A stretch of 64,000 bases of DNA, from the NCBI GenBank assembly GCA_002840785.1, contig PHCH01000002.1, positions 1-64,000 on the forward strand. Reading direction: 5' to 3'. The DNA comes from Betaproteobacteria bacterium HGW-Betaproteobacteria-4 (GTDB lineage Bacteria; Pseudomonadota; Gammaproteobacteria; Burkholderiales; Rhodocyclaceae). A program made the position numbers and the translations under genes. Each line of letters begins with the position of its first letter. Within the stretch, counting starts at the first letter, position 1. The notes beneath the pieces were generated by a model. The model ran no database searches, was not told the origin of the DNA, and saw nothing but the letters and a program-made list of their open reading frames with translations. Shown piece by piece: positions 38,843-47,789 of the stretch.

Positions 38843-40369
38843 ATGGAATCACCCCTGCAACTGCTACGCGACCTGTTTCCGTTCGGCCAGAATGCGGCCG
38901 AACAGAAAAGCGCAGCCGCAGTTCGCGGCCTGCTCGATACGGTGACCGGCCTGTCGCCGCAGGAAACCATCGCCAAGCTGGCCGGCAGCGTCCTGCCCAG
39001 CATCAACGGGCAACCCAACCTGCACATGCGCTTCAAGCTGCTTGAAGACGTCCGTCTCGAAGCCGAAGAAGCCTTGCCCGTTCTCGAAAAACTGATCGGC
39101 CACGCGGTCCTGCCCTTGCCGCTCAGCGCCTCCACCTCGGCCCTGCACGCCGACAATCTGCTCAAGGGCCTGGCCCTCGCTTACGCCGGCATCGCCCGCA
39201 GCATCAACAAGGGCCATCTCAACGACGGGCTCAGCCACCTCATGCATCGCAGCGTGCGCCGCGCCATGGCCATGATCGGCCGCCGTCAGCTCCTCGCCTA
39301 CCGGGCCTACGCGGCCCCCTCGGCGGGTTCGTGGCAGGCCCTGCACGACCTTTACCAGATGGTGCGCGGCCAGCGTTCGCAGCCGCTCAACGGCGAAACT
39401 GCACCGATCGAACACGAATACCTGGGCGCCCTGCTCTTTGCCTACCTGGAGCCGACCAAGCTGCCCAGGGCCGAGCTCGACGTCATCAACACCTGCACCC
39501 GGCAACTGGCCGCCTACGCCCTGATCGGCGAAGTCACGCCGGAAACCGGCAACGGCAAGACCAGTGATCCCTGTTTCGTCGTTCGCCCGGACGAAGGCAA
39601 CCCGGGTTATCCGATCTCGCGCCTGCCTTCCGGCACCTCGACTTTCGGCAGCCTGCTCATCGACTGCACGCAGATCATCACGGCCATCGACCGCAACATC
39701 ACCCGACGCCCGGGCAAGACCATCGACCCCGATCTCGATGCCTCACCGGCCCTGCTCCAGACCCTGCGCGTCGCCATTGGCGGCAAGAGCGCCCGCCGCT
39801 TCAGCCGCACCCGCTTTCGCCCGCGCGGCGACCTGGTCAGCGGCTTCGGGTCGGTCCTCAGTTTCCTCGACGGCAACACGTTCTCGCGCCGCTCGGTCGA
39901 TTCGGCCTCGCGCTACGATGGCCGCGACTACGCGTCGAGCGAATGGGCCATGGTGGACGAAAGCCCGGACGGCTTCCGCCTGCGCTTCATCAAGGGCGAG
40001 AAGCGCAAGCTGGGCGCTGGCGACATCGTCGCCCTGCAGCCGCGCGAGTCGAGCAAGATTCACGTCTGCCTGGTCCGTCGCATCTCCTCTTCCCAGATTC
40101 GGCTCGAGCTCGGTTTGCAGCTCATGTCGCCGCAGGTCAGCGTGGTCGATGTCGTGGCCGAGGAAATTGCCGAGCAGCGGGCCGTTTTCCTGCACACCCT
40201 GCCGGCCTACGGCAAGTATTCCGGGCTAATCACGGCACCGGGCACATTCCGGACCGGCCAGAAAATCATGGTCAAATTGCCGGGACGGTCGCTGCACCGT
40301 CAAATCGGGACATGCATGGAAGCCAACGAGGGGCTAGAATTCTTCGCCCTCGACCGACTCCCGGATTAA
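38843..40369 (+). CDS. Conserved hypothetical protein, about 508 aa
   Basis: 508 residues, soluble, mostly helical in the first two thirds. The C-terminal part is beta-rich (WAMVDESPDGFRLRFIKGEKRKLGAGDIVALQPRESSKIHVCLVRRI), with the look of a PilZ-like or related barrel, but without a clear RxxxR/DxSxxG pair. The ATG at 38843 is preferred to a GTG 9 bp upstream. I do not recognise a characterised family; similar long proteins occur in Rhodocyclales. It is followed after 21 bp by the rlmJ remnant. Confidence 0.7.
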   Translation: MESPLQLLRDLFPFGQNAAEQKSAAAVRGLLDTVTGLSPQETIAKLAGSVLPSINGQPNLHMRFKLLEDVRLEAEEALPVLEKLIGHAVLPLPLSASTSALHADNLLKGLALAYAGIARSINKGHLNDGLSHLMHRSVRRAMAMIGRRQLLAYRAYAAPSAGSWQALHDLYQMVRGQRSQPLNGETAPIEHEYLGALLFAYLEPTKLPRAELDVINTCTRQLAAYALIGEVTPETGNGKTSDPCFVVRPDEGNPGYPISRLPSGTSTFGSLLIDCTQIITAIDRNITRRPGKTIDPDLDASPALLQTLRVAIGGKSARRFSRTRFRPRGDLVSGFGSVLSFLDGNTFSRRSVDSASRYDGRDYASSEWAMVDESPDGFRLRFIKGEKRKLGAGDIVALQPRESSKIHVCLVRRISSSQIRLELGLQLMSPQVSVVDVVAEEIAEQRAVFLHTLPAYGKYSGLITAPGTFRTGQKIMVKLPGRSLHRQIGTCMEANEGLEFFALDRLPD

Positions 40370-40390
40370 GGGCCAGACAGGCTCCAAAAA

Positions 40391-41097
40391 ATGCTCAGCT
40401 ACCGCCATGCCTTTCACGCCGGCAACCACGCCGACGTGCTTAAACACCTCATCCTGATCGAGATCGCGCAATACATGGCTGAAAAGCCGGCGCCGTTCTG
40501 GATCATCGACACCCACGCCGGGGCCGGGCGTTATGCGCTGGAATCGGCTCACGCCAGCAAGCTCGGCGAATACCGCGACGGCGTCGGGCGCCTCTGGGAG
40601 GCCAAGGGCTTGCCCAAGGCCGCGCTCAACTACCTCGATTTCGTCAGGATGCTGAACCCGGACGGCCAGTTGCGCCATTACCCCGGTTCGCCGTGGCTGG
40701 CCCGCCAACTGCTGCGCGACAGCGACCGTCTGCGCCTCTACGAAATGCACAGCACCGACGGCAAGCTGCTGACCGAATGCTTCAAGGGCCCCTGCAGGAT
40801 TCGCTCAAACGCTTTGCCACCGGCACCTACGCGCTGTGGTACCCGATGCTCGGCAAGCCGGAATCCCGCCAGTTGCCGGATAAGCTCAAACGGCTGGGCG
40901 CTGCCAACTGGCTGCACGCAACGCTGGAAGTCAAGGCACCGGCCAGGGATGGTTTCGGCATGCATGGCAGCGGGATGTTCATCATCAATCCGCCATGGAC
41001 GCTGGAAAAGACCCTGCACGACACGCTACCGGCACTGGCCAAGCTGCTCGCCCAGGATGCCGGCGCGAAATACACGCTGGAAAGCGAGTCGAGTTAG
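40391..41097 (+). pseudogene. rlmJ: rlmJ (23S rRNA m6A2030 methyltransferase) with internal deletion and frameshift
   Basis: The N-terminal half (MLSYRHAFHAGNHADVLKH, DTHAGAGRY, YEMHSTD) is in frame up to about 40790. The C-terminal half (LKRFATGTYALWYPM, DGFGMHGSGMFIINPPWTLE) continues in another frame to 41097. Between them roughly 45 residues are missing compared with E. coli RlmJ (280 aa), including the catalytic DPPYE-type motif. The 707-nt length is not a multiple of three. As read, no active methyltransferase can be made; an assembly or sequencing fault is the main alternative. Confidence 0.85.
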
Positions 41098-41170
41098 TTA
41101 CCCAGGATCGAGGAGGGAAGCTGCGAGTAAGCGTCCACGCTTTACCAACTCCCCTCCTCGATCCTCCCAA

Positions 41171-41524
41171 CTAGAACTCAGTATATTTGGCCCGCGAGCC
41201 GCGGGCTTTATCGACCGGGTATTTCTCGGCGTTCTTGGCCAGTTTGGCGCGCGCTGCGGCGGCGAGATCGATGCCCGCCGTGTCGGCGATGAGCAGCAGA
41301 TAGAGCAGGATGTCGGCGCATTCGTCGCGCAGGGCTTCGGCGGCTTGCGGGTCGGCCGGCAAGGCCTCGACTTCGGCGTCACTTTTCCATTGCGTCAGTT
41401 CGAGCAACTCGGCCGCTTCGAGATTGAGCGAGGTGATCAGGTTGCGCAGGGTGTGAAACTGCTGCCAGTCGCGGGCATCGCGAAACGCCCGCAATGCTAC
41501 GGTCAACGCCGAAAAATCGCTCAT
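41171..41524 (-). CDS. MazG-like nucleotide pyrophosphohydrolase
   Basis: 117 residues of the RS21-C6/MazG all-alpha NTP-PPase type: WQQFHTLRNLITSLNLEAAELLEL with the metal-binding ExxE, and DECADILLYLLLIAD with the second acidic pair. It probably removes noncanonical or excess nucleoside triphosphates. The first 12 codons (MSDFSALTVALR) lie in a dispersed-motif copy, yet read like a normal start for this family, where an ALxxALRxFRDxRDW pattern is typical. Confidence 0.92.
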   Translation of the reverse strand: MSDFSALTVALRAFRDARDWQQFHTLRNLITSLNLEAAELLELTQWKSDAEVEALPADPQAAEALRDECADILLYLLLIADTAGIDLAAAARAKLAKNAEKYPVDKARGSRAKYTEF

Positions 41525-41533
41525 TTTGAAATC
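41492..41533 (-). repeat. Dispersed motif, copy 11 covering a gene start
   Basis: Read on the minus strand: GGATTTCAAAATGAGCG, ATTTTT, CGGCGTTGACCGTAGCATT. The core has CGGCG for CCGGT at its left end. The ATG of the MazG-like gene is inside the AT-rich arm. Confidence 0.8.
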
Positions 41534-41706
41534 CTTTTGATTGAGCGGCGATCATGCCAGCCCGGCCCGGTCGCAGCAATGCGCGTGCCGGCATTTGCGG
41601 GGAACCTTCGGCCGCGGACGGCTATCCAATTCGACGTATTTATCGCGGATTCGGCGTTTAACGGAATCATCCGGGAGAAACAAGAGGCATTGCATGGTCA
41701 CGACTG

Positions 41707-42951
41707 ATGCAGGTCTTTGAGAAAATATTCGAGGCGGTTCCCGATGGCTTGCTGGTGGTTGATGCAGCAGGCCTGGTTTTGTATGCGAACGGCGCGCTTG
41801 AACGTCTGTTCGGCTACCGGCCGGAGGAACTTGTCGGCCAGCCGGTCGAGCGTCTGACGCCACGCCAGCTGGCCTCGGTGCATGCGGCTTATCGCGAGCA
41901 ATACCAGGCGGCGCCCAAAGCGCGCGCGATGGGGGCGAGCAACGACCTGCTTGGCTGTCGCAAGGATGGCAGCCTGTTTCCGGTCGATGTCATGCTCTCG
42001 CCGCTGGAGATCGGCGACCGGAAACAAACCCTGTGTGTCGTCCGCGATGCCACGGCACGCAAGGAAGTCGAGGCCAAGCTGCACATCGCCAGCACGGTGT
42101 TCCAGTCGACGCAGGAGGCCATCGTGGTGACCGATGTCGATTGCCGCATCGTTGCCGTCAACCCGGCTTTCGAGATGGCCACCGAATATTCCGAGAAGGA
42201 AGTGCTCGGCCAGCACATGCGCGTCCTGCGTTCGGGCCGGCACGACCCGTTCTTCTACCGCCGGATGTGGGACTCGATTCTGAGCACCGGCGAATGGCAG
42301 GGGGCGATCTGGAATCGACGGAAGAGTGGCGAGATTTATCACGAGTGGCTGTCGATCAGCACGGTCAAGGACCGCGACGGACGGCCGGTGCAGTATGTCG
42401 GGATCACCACCGACATGAGCCGGATGAATCACGTCGAGACCGCCGTCGAGCGCCTGGCCCACTACGATGCGCTGACCGGACTGCCGAACCGCCTGTTGCT
42501 CAATTCGCGCATCCAGAAAACCTGGGAGCGCGCCCACCGTGACGGCAAGCCGTTTGCCGTGATGTTCCTCGACCTCGACGGCTTCAAGGCGGTCAACGAC
42601 CGGCTCGGCCACCCGATCGGCGACGAGCTGCTCAAGGTTGTCGCCACCCGCCTGCGCGAGAACATGCGCGAAACGGACACCATCGCCCGGCTCGGCGGCG
42701 ACGAATTCCTGATCGTTCTCGAGGATGTCGGGCGCGACGAAATTGTCGCGGTGGCCGAGCAACTGATCGAACGGATCGGCGCCCCCTTCGACCTCGGGCT
42801 GGCCGAGCCGGTTTGCGTCGGCCTGAGCCTGGGCTGGAGCCATTACCCGGAACATGCCGACAACGTGCCGGCGCTGATCCGCCAGGCCGACGAGGCGTTG
42901 TATCAGGTCAAGCGTTCGGGCCGGGGCGCCTGGCGGGAGTATTGCGCTTAG
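41707..42951 (+). CDS. PAS-PAS-GGDEF diguanylate cyclase
   Basis: 414 residues: two PAS domains (about 5-118 and 125-245; EAVPDGLLVVDAAG, TQEAIVVTDVDCRI with PAC-like tails) and a GGDEF domain (about 250-412). The active site RLGGDEF is intact, and an allosteric I-site RxxD (RETD) sits five residues before it, so c-di-GMP synthesis with product feedback is expected. No EAL domain is present. The PAS ligands are unknown. Confidence 0.94.
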   Translation: MQVFEKIFEAVPDGLLVVDAAGLVLYANGALERLFGYRPEELVGQPVERLTPRQLASVHAAYREQYQAAPKARAMGASNDLLGCRKDGSLFPVDVMLSPLEIGDRKQTLCVVRDATARKEVEAKLHIASTVFQSTQEAIVVTDVDCRIVAVNPAFEMATEYSEKEVLGQHMRVLRSGRHDPFFYRRMWDSILSTGEWQGAIWNRRKSGEIYHEWLSISTVKDRDGRPVQYVGITTDMSRMNHVETAVERLAHYDALTGLPNRLLLNSRIQKTWERAHRDGKPFAVMFLDLDGFKAVNDRLGHPIGDELLKVVATRLRENMRETDTIARLGGDEFLIVLEDVGRDEIVAVAEQLIERIGAPFDLGLAEPVCVGLSLGWSHYPEHADNVPALIRQADEALYQVKRSGRGAWREYCA

Positions 42952-43000
42952 TTGGCGGCCGCCAGGCAGGTAAAATCGGCCAATCTCGCGGTTAGCCGGC

Positions 43001-43041
43001 ATTGCTACGGTCAACCCGAAAAAATGGCCAAAATTGAAATG
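43001..43041 (-). repeat. Dispersed motif, copy 12
   Basis: + strand: ATTGCTACGGTCAACCCG, A6, TGGCCAAAATTGAAATG. It lies directly upstream of the gamma-carbonic anhydrase gene, ending 9 bp before its AGGAG ribosome-binding site. Confidence 0.92.
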
Positions 43042-43056
43042 TCCCAAGGAGTCCGC

Positions 43057-43578
43057 ATGCCCCTCTTCCGCCTCGCCGACAAACAGCCGCAACTCGGCGC
43101 CAACGCCTGGATCGCGCCCAACGCCACGGTCATCGGCGACGTCCGCCTCGGCGCCAACAGCTCGATCTGGTGGAACGCCACGCTGCGCGGCGACAACGAT
43201 CCGATCCACATCGGCGACAACACCAATATCCAGGACGGCTCGGTGCTGCACACCGACGAAGGCGTGCCGATGCACATCGGCAACAACGTCACCGTCGGCC
43301 ACCTCGTCATGCTGCACGGCTGCACGGTCGGCGACGGCAGCCTGATCGGCATCGGCTCGGTCATCCTCAACCGGGCGGTGATCGGCAAAGGCTGCATCGT
43401 CGGCGCCAATACGCTGATTCCCGAAGATAAGGTCTTCCCCGACCGCGTGCTCATCGTCGGCTCTCCCGGCAAGGTGGTGCGCGAACTGAGCGACGATGAT
43501 GTCGCCAAGCTGCAGAAATCGGCTGAACATTACGTCGCCAACGCCCAACGTTATCGCGACATGCTGATGCCGCTCTAA
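43057..43578 (+). CDS. Gamma-class carbonic anhydrase family protein
   Basis: 173 residues of left-handed beta-helix hexapeptide repeats (IGDVRLGANSSIWW, IHIGDNTNIQDGSVLH, IGNNVTVGHLVMLHG) ending in a C-terminal helix. Three zinc-ligand histidines can be picked from the TNIQDGSVLH, GHLVMLHGC region, as in YrdA/CaiE/PaaY proteins. It may hydrate CO2 or bind another small substrate. The start at 43057 follows AAGGAGTC; a longer frame reading through the dispersed motif is rejected. Confidence 0.9.
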   Translation: MPLFRLADKQPQLGANAWIAPNATVIGDVRLGANSSIWWNATLRGDNDPIHIGDNTNIQDGSVLHTDEGVPMHIGNNVTVGHLVMLHGCTVGDGSLIGIGSVILNRAVIGKGCIVGANTLIPEDKVFPDRVLIVGSPGKVVRELSDDDVAKLQKSAEHYVANAQRYRDMLMPL

Positions 43579-43590
43579 GCCGGCCAGCCG

Positions 43591-44256
43591 ATGCGCCTCC
43601 TGCTCATTCTGCCCCTGCTGCTCATGGCCAGCCCGAGCCGCGCCGACCCGTGCGACGCGCTGCCCAAACCGTCGGTGACGATCAAGCGCATCGAAGAGCG
43701 CCTGAGCACCAACACCGAGTACAGCTACCAGTCGCTGACCAACATCGGCGCCGCGCTGGCCCGCCCCGGCAAACAGGTGCTCGGCCTGACCCGCGGCAAC
43801 GCGACTGTCGGTTTCGCCTCGAATACGCCGGCCATCACCGACCCGAGCGGCCGCTGGGAATGCGCCAGCCCGCAGATCACGCTGAGCTTCGGCTTCAGCC
43901 CGATGACCGTCTACGTCGCCCGCGAATTCCCCGCAGGCAGCTGCGCCTACAAGGAAATCCTCGACCACGAGATGCGCCACGTCGAGGCCTACCGGAAGCA
44001 CATCGCCAGCATCGAGAAGACGCTCACCGAGTCGCTGACGGCCCGCTTTGCCACCGGCGCCATCTGGCGCGGCCCGGTCGGCCAGACCGCCGCCCGGCTC
44101 CGCCAGGAACTCGATGAACGCTGGGCCCCCTACGTCCAGCGACAGATCAAGCTGGTCGACGAAGCCCAGGCCAAAATCGATACCGCCGAAGAGTACGAAC
44201 GCGTCGCCAATGCCTGCGACGGCGCCGTCGGCAAGGTGCTGCGCGGCAAGTCATGA
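43591..44256 (+). CDS. Exported protein with HExxH motif
   Basis: 221 residues with a signal peptide (1-18, MASPSRA) and a mature domain containing HEMRH (an HExxH zinc-protease-like motif) in EILDHEMRHVEAYRKHI, followed by a long helix. It resembles small DUF-type periplasmic metallopeptidase-like proteins; activity is unproven. The start is 12 bp after the carbonic anhydrase gene, so the two may be cotranscribed. Confidence 0.7.
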   Translation: MRLLLILPLLLMASPSRADPCDALPKPSVTIKRIEERLSTNTEYSYQSLTNIGAALARPGKQVLGLTRGNATVGFASNTPAITDPSGRWECASPQITLSFGFSPMTVYVAREFPAGSCAYKEILDHEMRHVEAYRKHIASIEKTLTESLTARFATGAIWRGPVGQTAARLRQELDERWAPYVQRQIKLVDEAQAKIDTAEEYERVANACDGAVGKVLRGKS

Positions 44257-44291
44257 GCGACTGCACGCCCCGGATGCAGCGATATCGGGAC

Positions 44292-44327
44292 GTAAAAAAA
44301 GCCACTATCCGATGAATAGTGGCTTTG
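44292..44327 (-). terminator. Terminator of fliW
   Basis: AAAGCCACTAT (44298-44308) pairs with ATAGTGGCTTT (44316-44326). Minus-strand reading continues into TTTTTTT. It lies 20 bp after the fliW stop. Confidence 0.85.
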
Positions 44328-44346
44328 TGCTGAAACTGGAAACGTT

Positions 44347-44790
44347 TTAGACGGCGCTCGCCAGATTCGACAGCGTGATGTTCGGACGCATGTTTTCCAT
44401 GATTTTCTGCAGGCCAACCCGCGCCTTGGTATTGATCAGCAGCGGCGCGCGCAGGTTCGGCGTGATCGCCGCCTTGCCGCCTTCGTCCGCCTTGAACAGC
44501 ACCTGCATGACCACCACATCCTCCGGAGCGGGCGACTGGAGCAGCGCGTTTTCGGCATCGCTCAGTACCAGTTCATAGTTGAAGCCCAGCGTCGAGGGAT
44601 CGACGATCTGGAAAGCCAGCATGGGGTCGTCAAGCGACTGCAGCGTATAGCTGACCGGGTGCTCCTTGCCTTCTTCATGGGCCAGCATGAAGCGCTTGTT
44701 CTGCTCGAACCCGGCCAGGCCACTTGGGAAAGTGATGACTTTTTCCGGACTGACCTCAACGGCGCCAAACAAATAGGTTTCAATTTTCAT
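44347..44790 (-). CDS. fliW: Flagellar assembly factor FliW
   Basis: 147 residues from [13 protein letters not shown] (ribosome-binding site GAGGAGAG), with FliW blocks [32 protein letters not shown] and the C-terminal [19 protein letters not shown]. FliW binds CsrA and flagellin and links flagellin level to translation control. csrA is not adjacent; the gene is monocistronic with its own terminator and is divergent from tex. Confidence 0.94.
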   Translation of the reverse strand: MKIETYLFGAVEVSPEKVITFPSGLAGFEQNKRFMLAHEEGKEHPVSYTLQSLDDPMLAFQIVDPSTLGFNYELVLSDAENALLQSPAPEDVVVMQVLFKADEGGKAAITPNLRAPLLINTKARVGLQKIMENMRPNITLSNLASAV

Positions 44791-44907
44791 GGTTTCTCTC
44801 CTCTCGATTGGAATGCATACAACATACTCCACACCCTGCGGCGATGGTTGTATTTTCTACCACTATTGCGCATAGTGCACCCCCATTTTTGCCGTACTGC
44901 CGCACCC

Positions 44908-47229
44908 ATGCTGCCATCCATCGAACACCGCATTGCCGCCGAACTCGGCGTCCGCCCGGCCCAGGTCAACGCCGCCATTACCCTGCTCGACGAAGGCGCC
45001 ACCGTGCCCTTCATCTCGCGCTACCGCAAGGAAGCGACCGACGGCCTCGACGACACGCAACTGCGCAACCTCGAAGAACGCCTGACCTACCTGCGCGACC
45101 TTGAAGAGCGGCGCACCGCCATCCTGGCCAGCATCGAGGAACAGGGCAAGCTGACGCCGGAACTCAAGGCCGAGATCAGCGATGCCGAAACCAAGCAGCG
45201 ACTGGAAGACTTGTACCTCCCCTACAAGCAGAAACGCCGCACCAAGGCGCAGATCGCCCGCGAAGCTGGCATCGAGCCACTGGCCCTCGGCCTGCTTGAA
45301 GATCCGAACCTGACGCCGGACGACGAGGCCGAAAAATACCTCAACGCCGAGGCCGGCTTCGCCGACGCCCGTGCCGTGCTCGACGGCGCCCGCCAGATCC
45401 TCATGGAAAAATTCGCCGAGGATGCCGAACTGCTCGGCGGGCTGCGCGCCTACCTCAGCGAGCACGGTCACGTTCGCTCGACCGTCGTCGAAGGCAAGGA
45501 AACCGAAGGCGCCAAGTTCCGCGACTGGTTCGACTTCGCCGAGCCGATTGCCACCATGCCCTCGCACCGCGCCCTGGCCCTGCTCCGCGGCCGCAACGAA
45601 GGCATGCTGCAGGTCGCGCTGGTCCTCGACTCCGAACTCGATCCGGATGCCGTCAAGCCCGGCACGCAAAACCCCTGCGAACAGCGCATCGCCGTCCGTT
45701 TCGGCATCAAGCCGCAGGGCCGCCCGGCCGACAAGTGGCTGGCCGACACCGTGCGCTGGACCTGGAAGATCAAGGTTTTCACCCACCTCGAACTCGAGCT
45801 CATGAACGAGCTGCGCGAGCGCGCCGAGGAAGAAGCCATCCGCGTCTTCGGGCGCAACCTCAAGGATCTGCTGCTTGCTGCCCCGGCCGGCCAGCACGTC
45901 ACCATGGGCGTCGACCCCGGCATCCGCACCGGCTGCAAGATCGCCATCGTCGACGCCACCGGCAAGATGCTCGACCACGCCACCATCTATCCGCACGAGC
46001 CGCGCTGCGACTGGGACGGCTCAATCGCCACCATTGGTCGCCTGGCTGCCAAGCACCAGGTCAGCCTGGTCGCCATCGGCAACGGCACGGCCAGCCGCGA
46101 GACCGACAAGCTTGTGCAGGACGTCATGAAGCGCTACCCGGAAGCCCGGCTGCAGAAGATCGTCGTTTCCGAAGCCGGCGCCTCGGTCTATTCGGCCTCC
46201 GAATTCGCCGCCAAGGAATTCCCCGACCTCGACGTCTCGATCCGCGGCGCCGTGTCGATTGCCCGCCGCCTGCAGGATCCGCTGGCTGAACTGGTCAAGA
46301 TCGATCCGAAATCCATCGGCGTCGGCCAGTACCAGCACGACGTGTCGCAATCCAAGCTGGCCAAGAATCTCGACGCCGTCGTCGAGGACTGCGTCAATGC
46401 CGTCGGCGTCGACGTCAATACCGCCTCGGTGCCGCTGCTCGCCCGCATTTCCGGCCTGACCGCCGGGCTGGCTGCCAACATCGTGAGCTACCGCGATGCC
46501 AATGGCGCCTTCCATTCGCGTGACGAACTGAAGAAAGTGCCGCGCCTTGGCGACAAGACCTTCGAGCAGGCGGCAGGATTCCTGCGCGTGCCCAACGGCG
46601 ACAACCCGCTCGACAGTTCCTCGGTACACCCCGAAGCCTATCCGGTGGTCGAAAAAATCATTGTCGACCTCAACAAGTCGATCAAGGAAATCCTCGGCGA
46701 CAGCCGCGCCCTCAAGGGCCTCAACCCGGCGAAATACACCGACGAACGTTTCGGCCTGCCCACCGTGCAGGACATCTTCAAGGAACTGGAAAAACCCGGC
46801 CGCGACCCGCGCCCCGAGTTCAAGACCGCGACCTTCGCCGACGGCGTCGAAAAGGTTGGCGACCTGCGCCCGGGCATGATCCTCGAAGGCGTCGTCACCA
46901 ACGTTGCCGCTTTCGGCGCCTTCGTCGACATCGGCGTCCATCAGGACGGCCTGGTGCACGTCTCGGCGCTCTCCAACACCTTCGTCAAGGACCCGCACAC
47001 CGTCGTCAAGGCCGGCCAGATCGTCAAGGTCAAGGTCCTCGAAGTCGACCTGCAGCGCCAGCGCATCGCGCTGACCATGCGCATGGGTGACGAGCCGAGC
47101 CAGGCCAAACGCCACGACGCCGCCCCGAGCGGCCGCGGCAATGCACCGAGCCGGCCGCAGCAACGCAGCACCGGCCCGGCCCCGGCCGGCAACGCGATGG
47201 CCTCGGCCTTCGCCAAGCTGAAACGTTAG
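44908..47229 (+). CDS. tex: Transcription accessory protein Tex
   Basis: 773 residues from [14 protein letters not shown] at 44908. Tex N-terminal helical domains ([17 protein letters not shown]), a YqgF-homologous domain with [17 protein letters not shown], helix-hairpin-helix repeats ([29 protein letters not shown]) and a C-terminal S1 RNA-binding domain ([26 protein letters not shown]) are in order. The tail is Pro/Ser/Gln-rich. Tex acts in transcription and RNA stability. Confidence 0.95.
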   Translation: MLPSIEHRIAAELGVRPAQVNAAITLLDEGATVPFISRYRKEATDGLDDTQLRNLEERLTYLRDLEERRTAILASIEEQGKLTPELKAEISDAETKQRLEDLYLPYKQKRRTKAQIAREAGIEPLALGLLEDPNLTPDDEAEKYLNAEAGFADARAVLDGARQILMEKFAEDAELLGGLRAYLSEHGHVRSTVVEGKETEGAKFRDWFDFAEPIATMPSHRALALLRGRNEGMLQVALVLDSELDPDAVKPGTQNPCEQRIAVRFGIKPQGRPADKWLADTVRWTWKIKVFTHLELELMNELRERAEEEAIRVFGRNLKDLLLAAPAGQHVTMGVDPGIRTGCKIAIVDATGKMLDHATIYPHEPRCDWDGSIATIGRLAAKHQVSLVAIGNGTASRETDKLVQDVMKRYPEARLQKIVVSEAGASVYSASEFAAKEFPDLDVSIRGAVSIARRLQDPLAELVKIDPKSIGVGQYQHDVSQSKLAKNLDAVVEDCVNAVGVDVNTASVPLLARISGLTAGLAANIVSYRDANGAFHSRDELKKVPRLGDKTFEQAAGFLRVPNGDNPLDSSSVHPEAYPVVEKIIVDLNKSIKEILGDSRALKGLNPAKYTDERFGLPTVQDIFKELEKPGRDPRPEFKTATFADGVEKVGDLRPGMILEGVVTNVAAFGAFVDIGVHQDGLVHVSALSNTFVKDPHTVVKAGQIVKVKVLEVDLQRQRIALTMRMGDEPSQAKRHDAAPSGRGNAPSRPQQRSTGPAPAGNAMASAFAKLKR

Positions 47230-47257
47230 AAGACCGTTCCGGCCATCAGGCCGGAAT

Positions 47258-47602
47258 TCAGCTTGACGGTGGAGCGGTCATTCTGCCGGGCTGTTCATTG
47301 CCGAACATCCCGCCCAGACACCGCACCGCCTGCTTCCAGAGCAAGCCGCTCTCGGGCGGGATCAACAGTAGTTCGACGCCATCGCCGGCAAGCAGATCGA
47401 TCCAGCCGCCGTCGCTGATCACCAGCGACTGTTCTGTGCCAAGCCGTTGTTCCGGCGCGACCATGCTCTCCGCCAGCCAAACCAGCGGACCGCGCAGGAC
47501 CAGACACCCCGAGATGACCAGCACGGTCGTCCCGGCGTCCACCAGAAACCTTTGCGACTCGCCCTTGCCCAGCGCGAGCTTCATCAAACGGCGATCAGCC
47601 AT
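47258..47602 (-). CDS. Hypothetical protein, possibly DUF2917-like
   Basis: 114 residues from MADRRLMKLALGKGES at 47602, soluble, beta-rich (TTVLVISGCLVLRGPLVWL, ISDGGWIDLLAGDGVELLLIPP), resembling a small cupin or DUF2917-type fold. Its start faces the MocR regulator gene across a 187-bp region with candidate operators, so it is a likely target of that regulator. Confidence 0.55.
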   Translation of the reverse strand: MADRRLMKLALGKGESQRFLVDAGTTVLVISGCLVLRGPLVWLAESMVAPEQRLGTEQSLVISDGGWIDLLAGDGVELLLIPPESGLLWKQAVRCLGGMFGNEQPGRMTAPPSS

Positions 47603-47691
47603 GACATTTCTCCAGGGAGTTGTCCCCAAGCCGGGACGGTGGAGAAATGGTAGCGAGCGACACCAGGCCAAAACAGAGACAGAAATTCCCT

Positions 47692-47734
47692 ATCTGCACC
47701 GAAGCAGATGCAAAAAACACCATCTGTTATGGTG
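47692..47734. promoter_or_regulatory. Candidate operators of the MocR regulator
   Basis: In the divergent region lie two inverted repeats: ATCTGC-6-GCAGAT (47692-47709) and CACCAT-5-ATGGTG (47718-47734). ATCTG recurs again at 47753. The paired sites and AT-rich spacing fit autoregulation by the adjacent GntR/MocR gene. Confidence 0.5.
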
Positions 47735-47789
47735 CAAAATTCGCCGAACTATATCTGTCGTCAAACCGTCCGCCGGGAGAAGATAAGGC

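Noticed and set aside
41698-44001. A 767-codon open frame opposite the GGDEF, carbonic anhydrase and HExxH genes
   Set aside because: It runs antisense across three well-supported genes and has shadow-type composition.
47236-47256. TTCCGGCC/GGCCGGAA hairpin after tex as a terminator
   Set aside because: It has a good stem but no T-run on either side, so Rho-independent termination is not supported.
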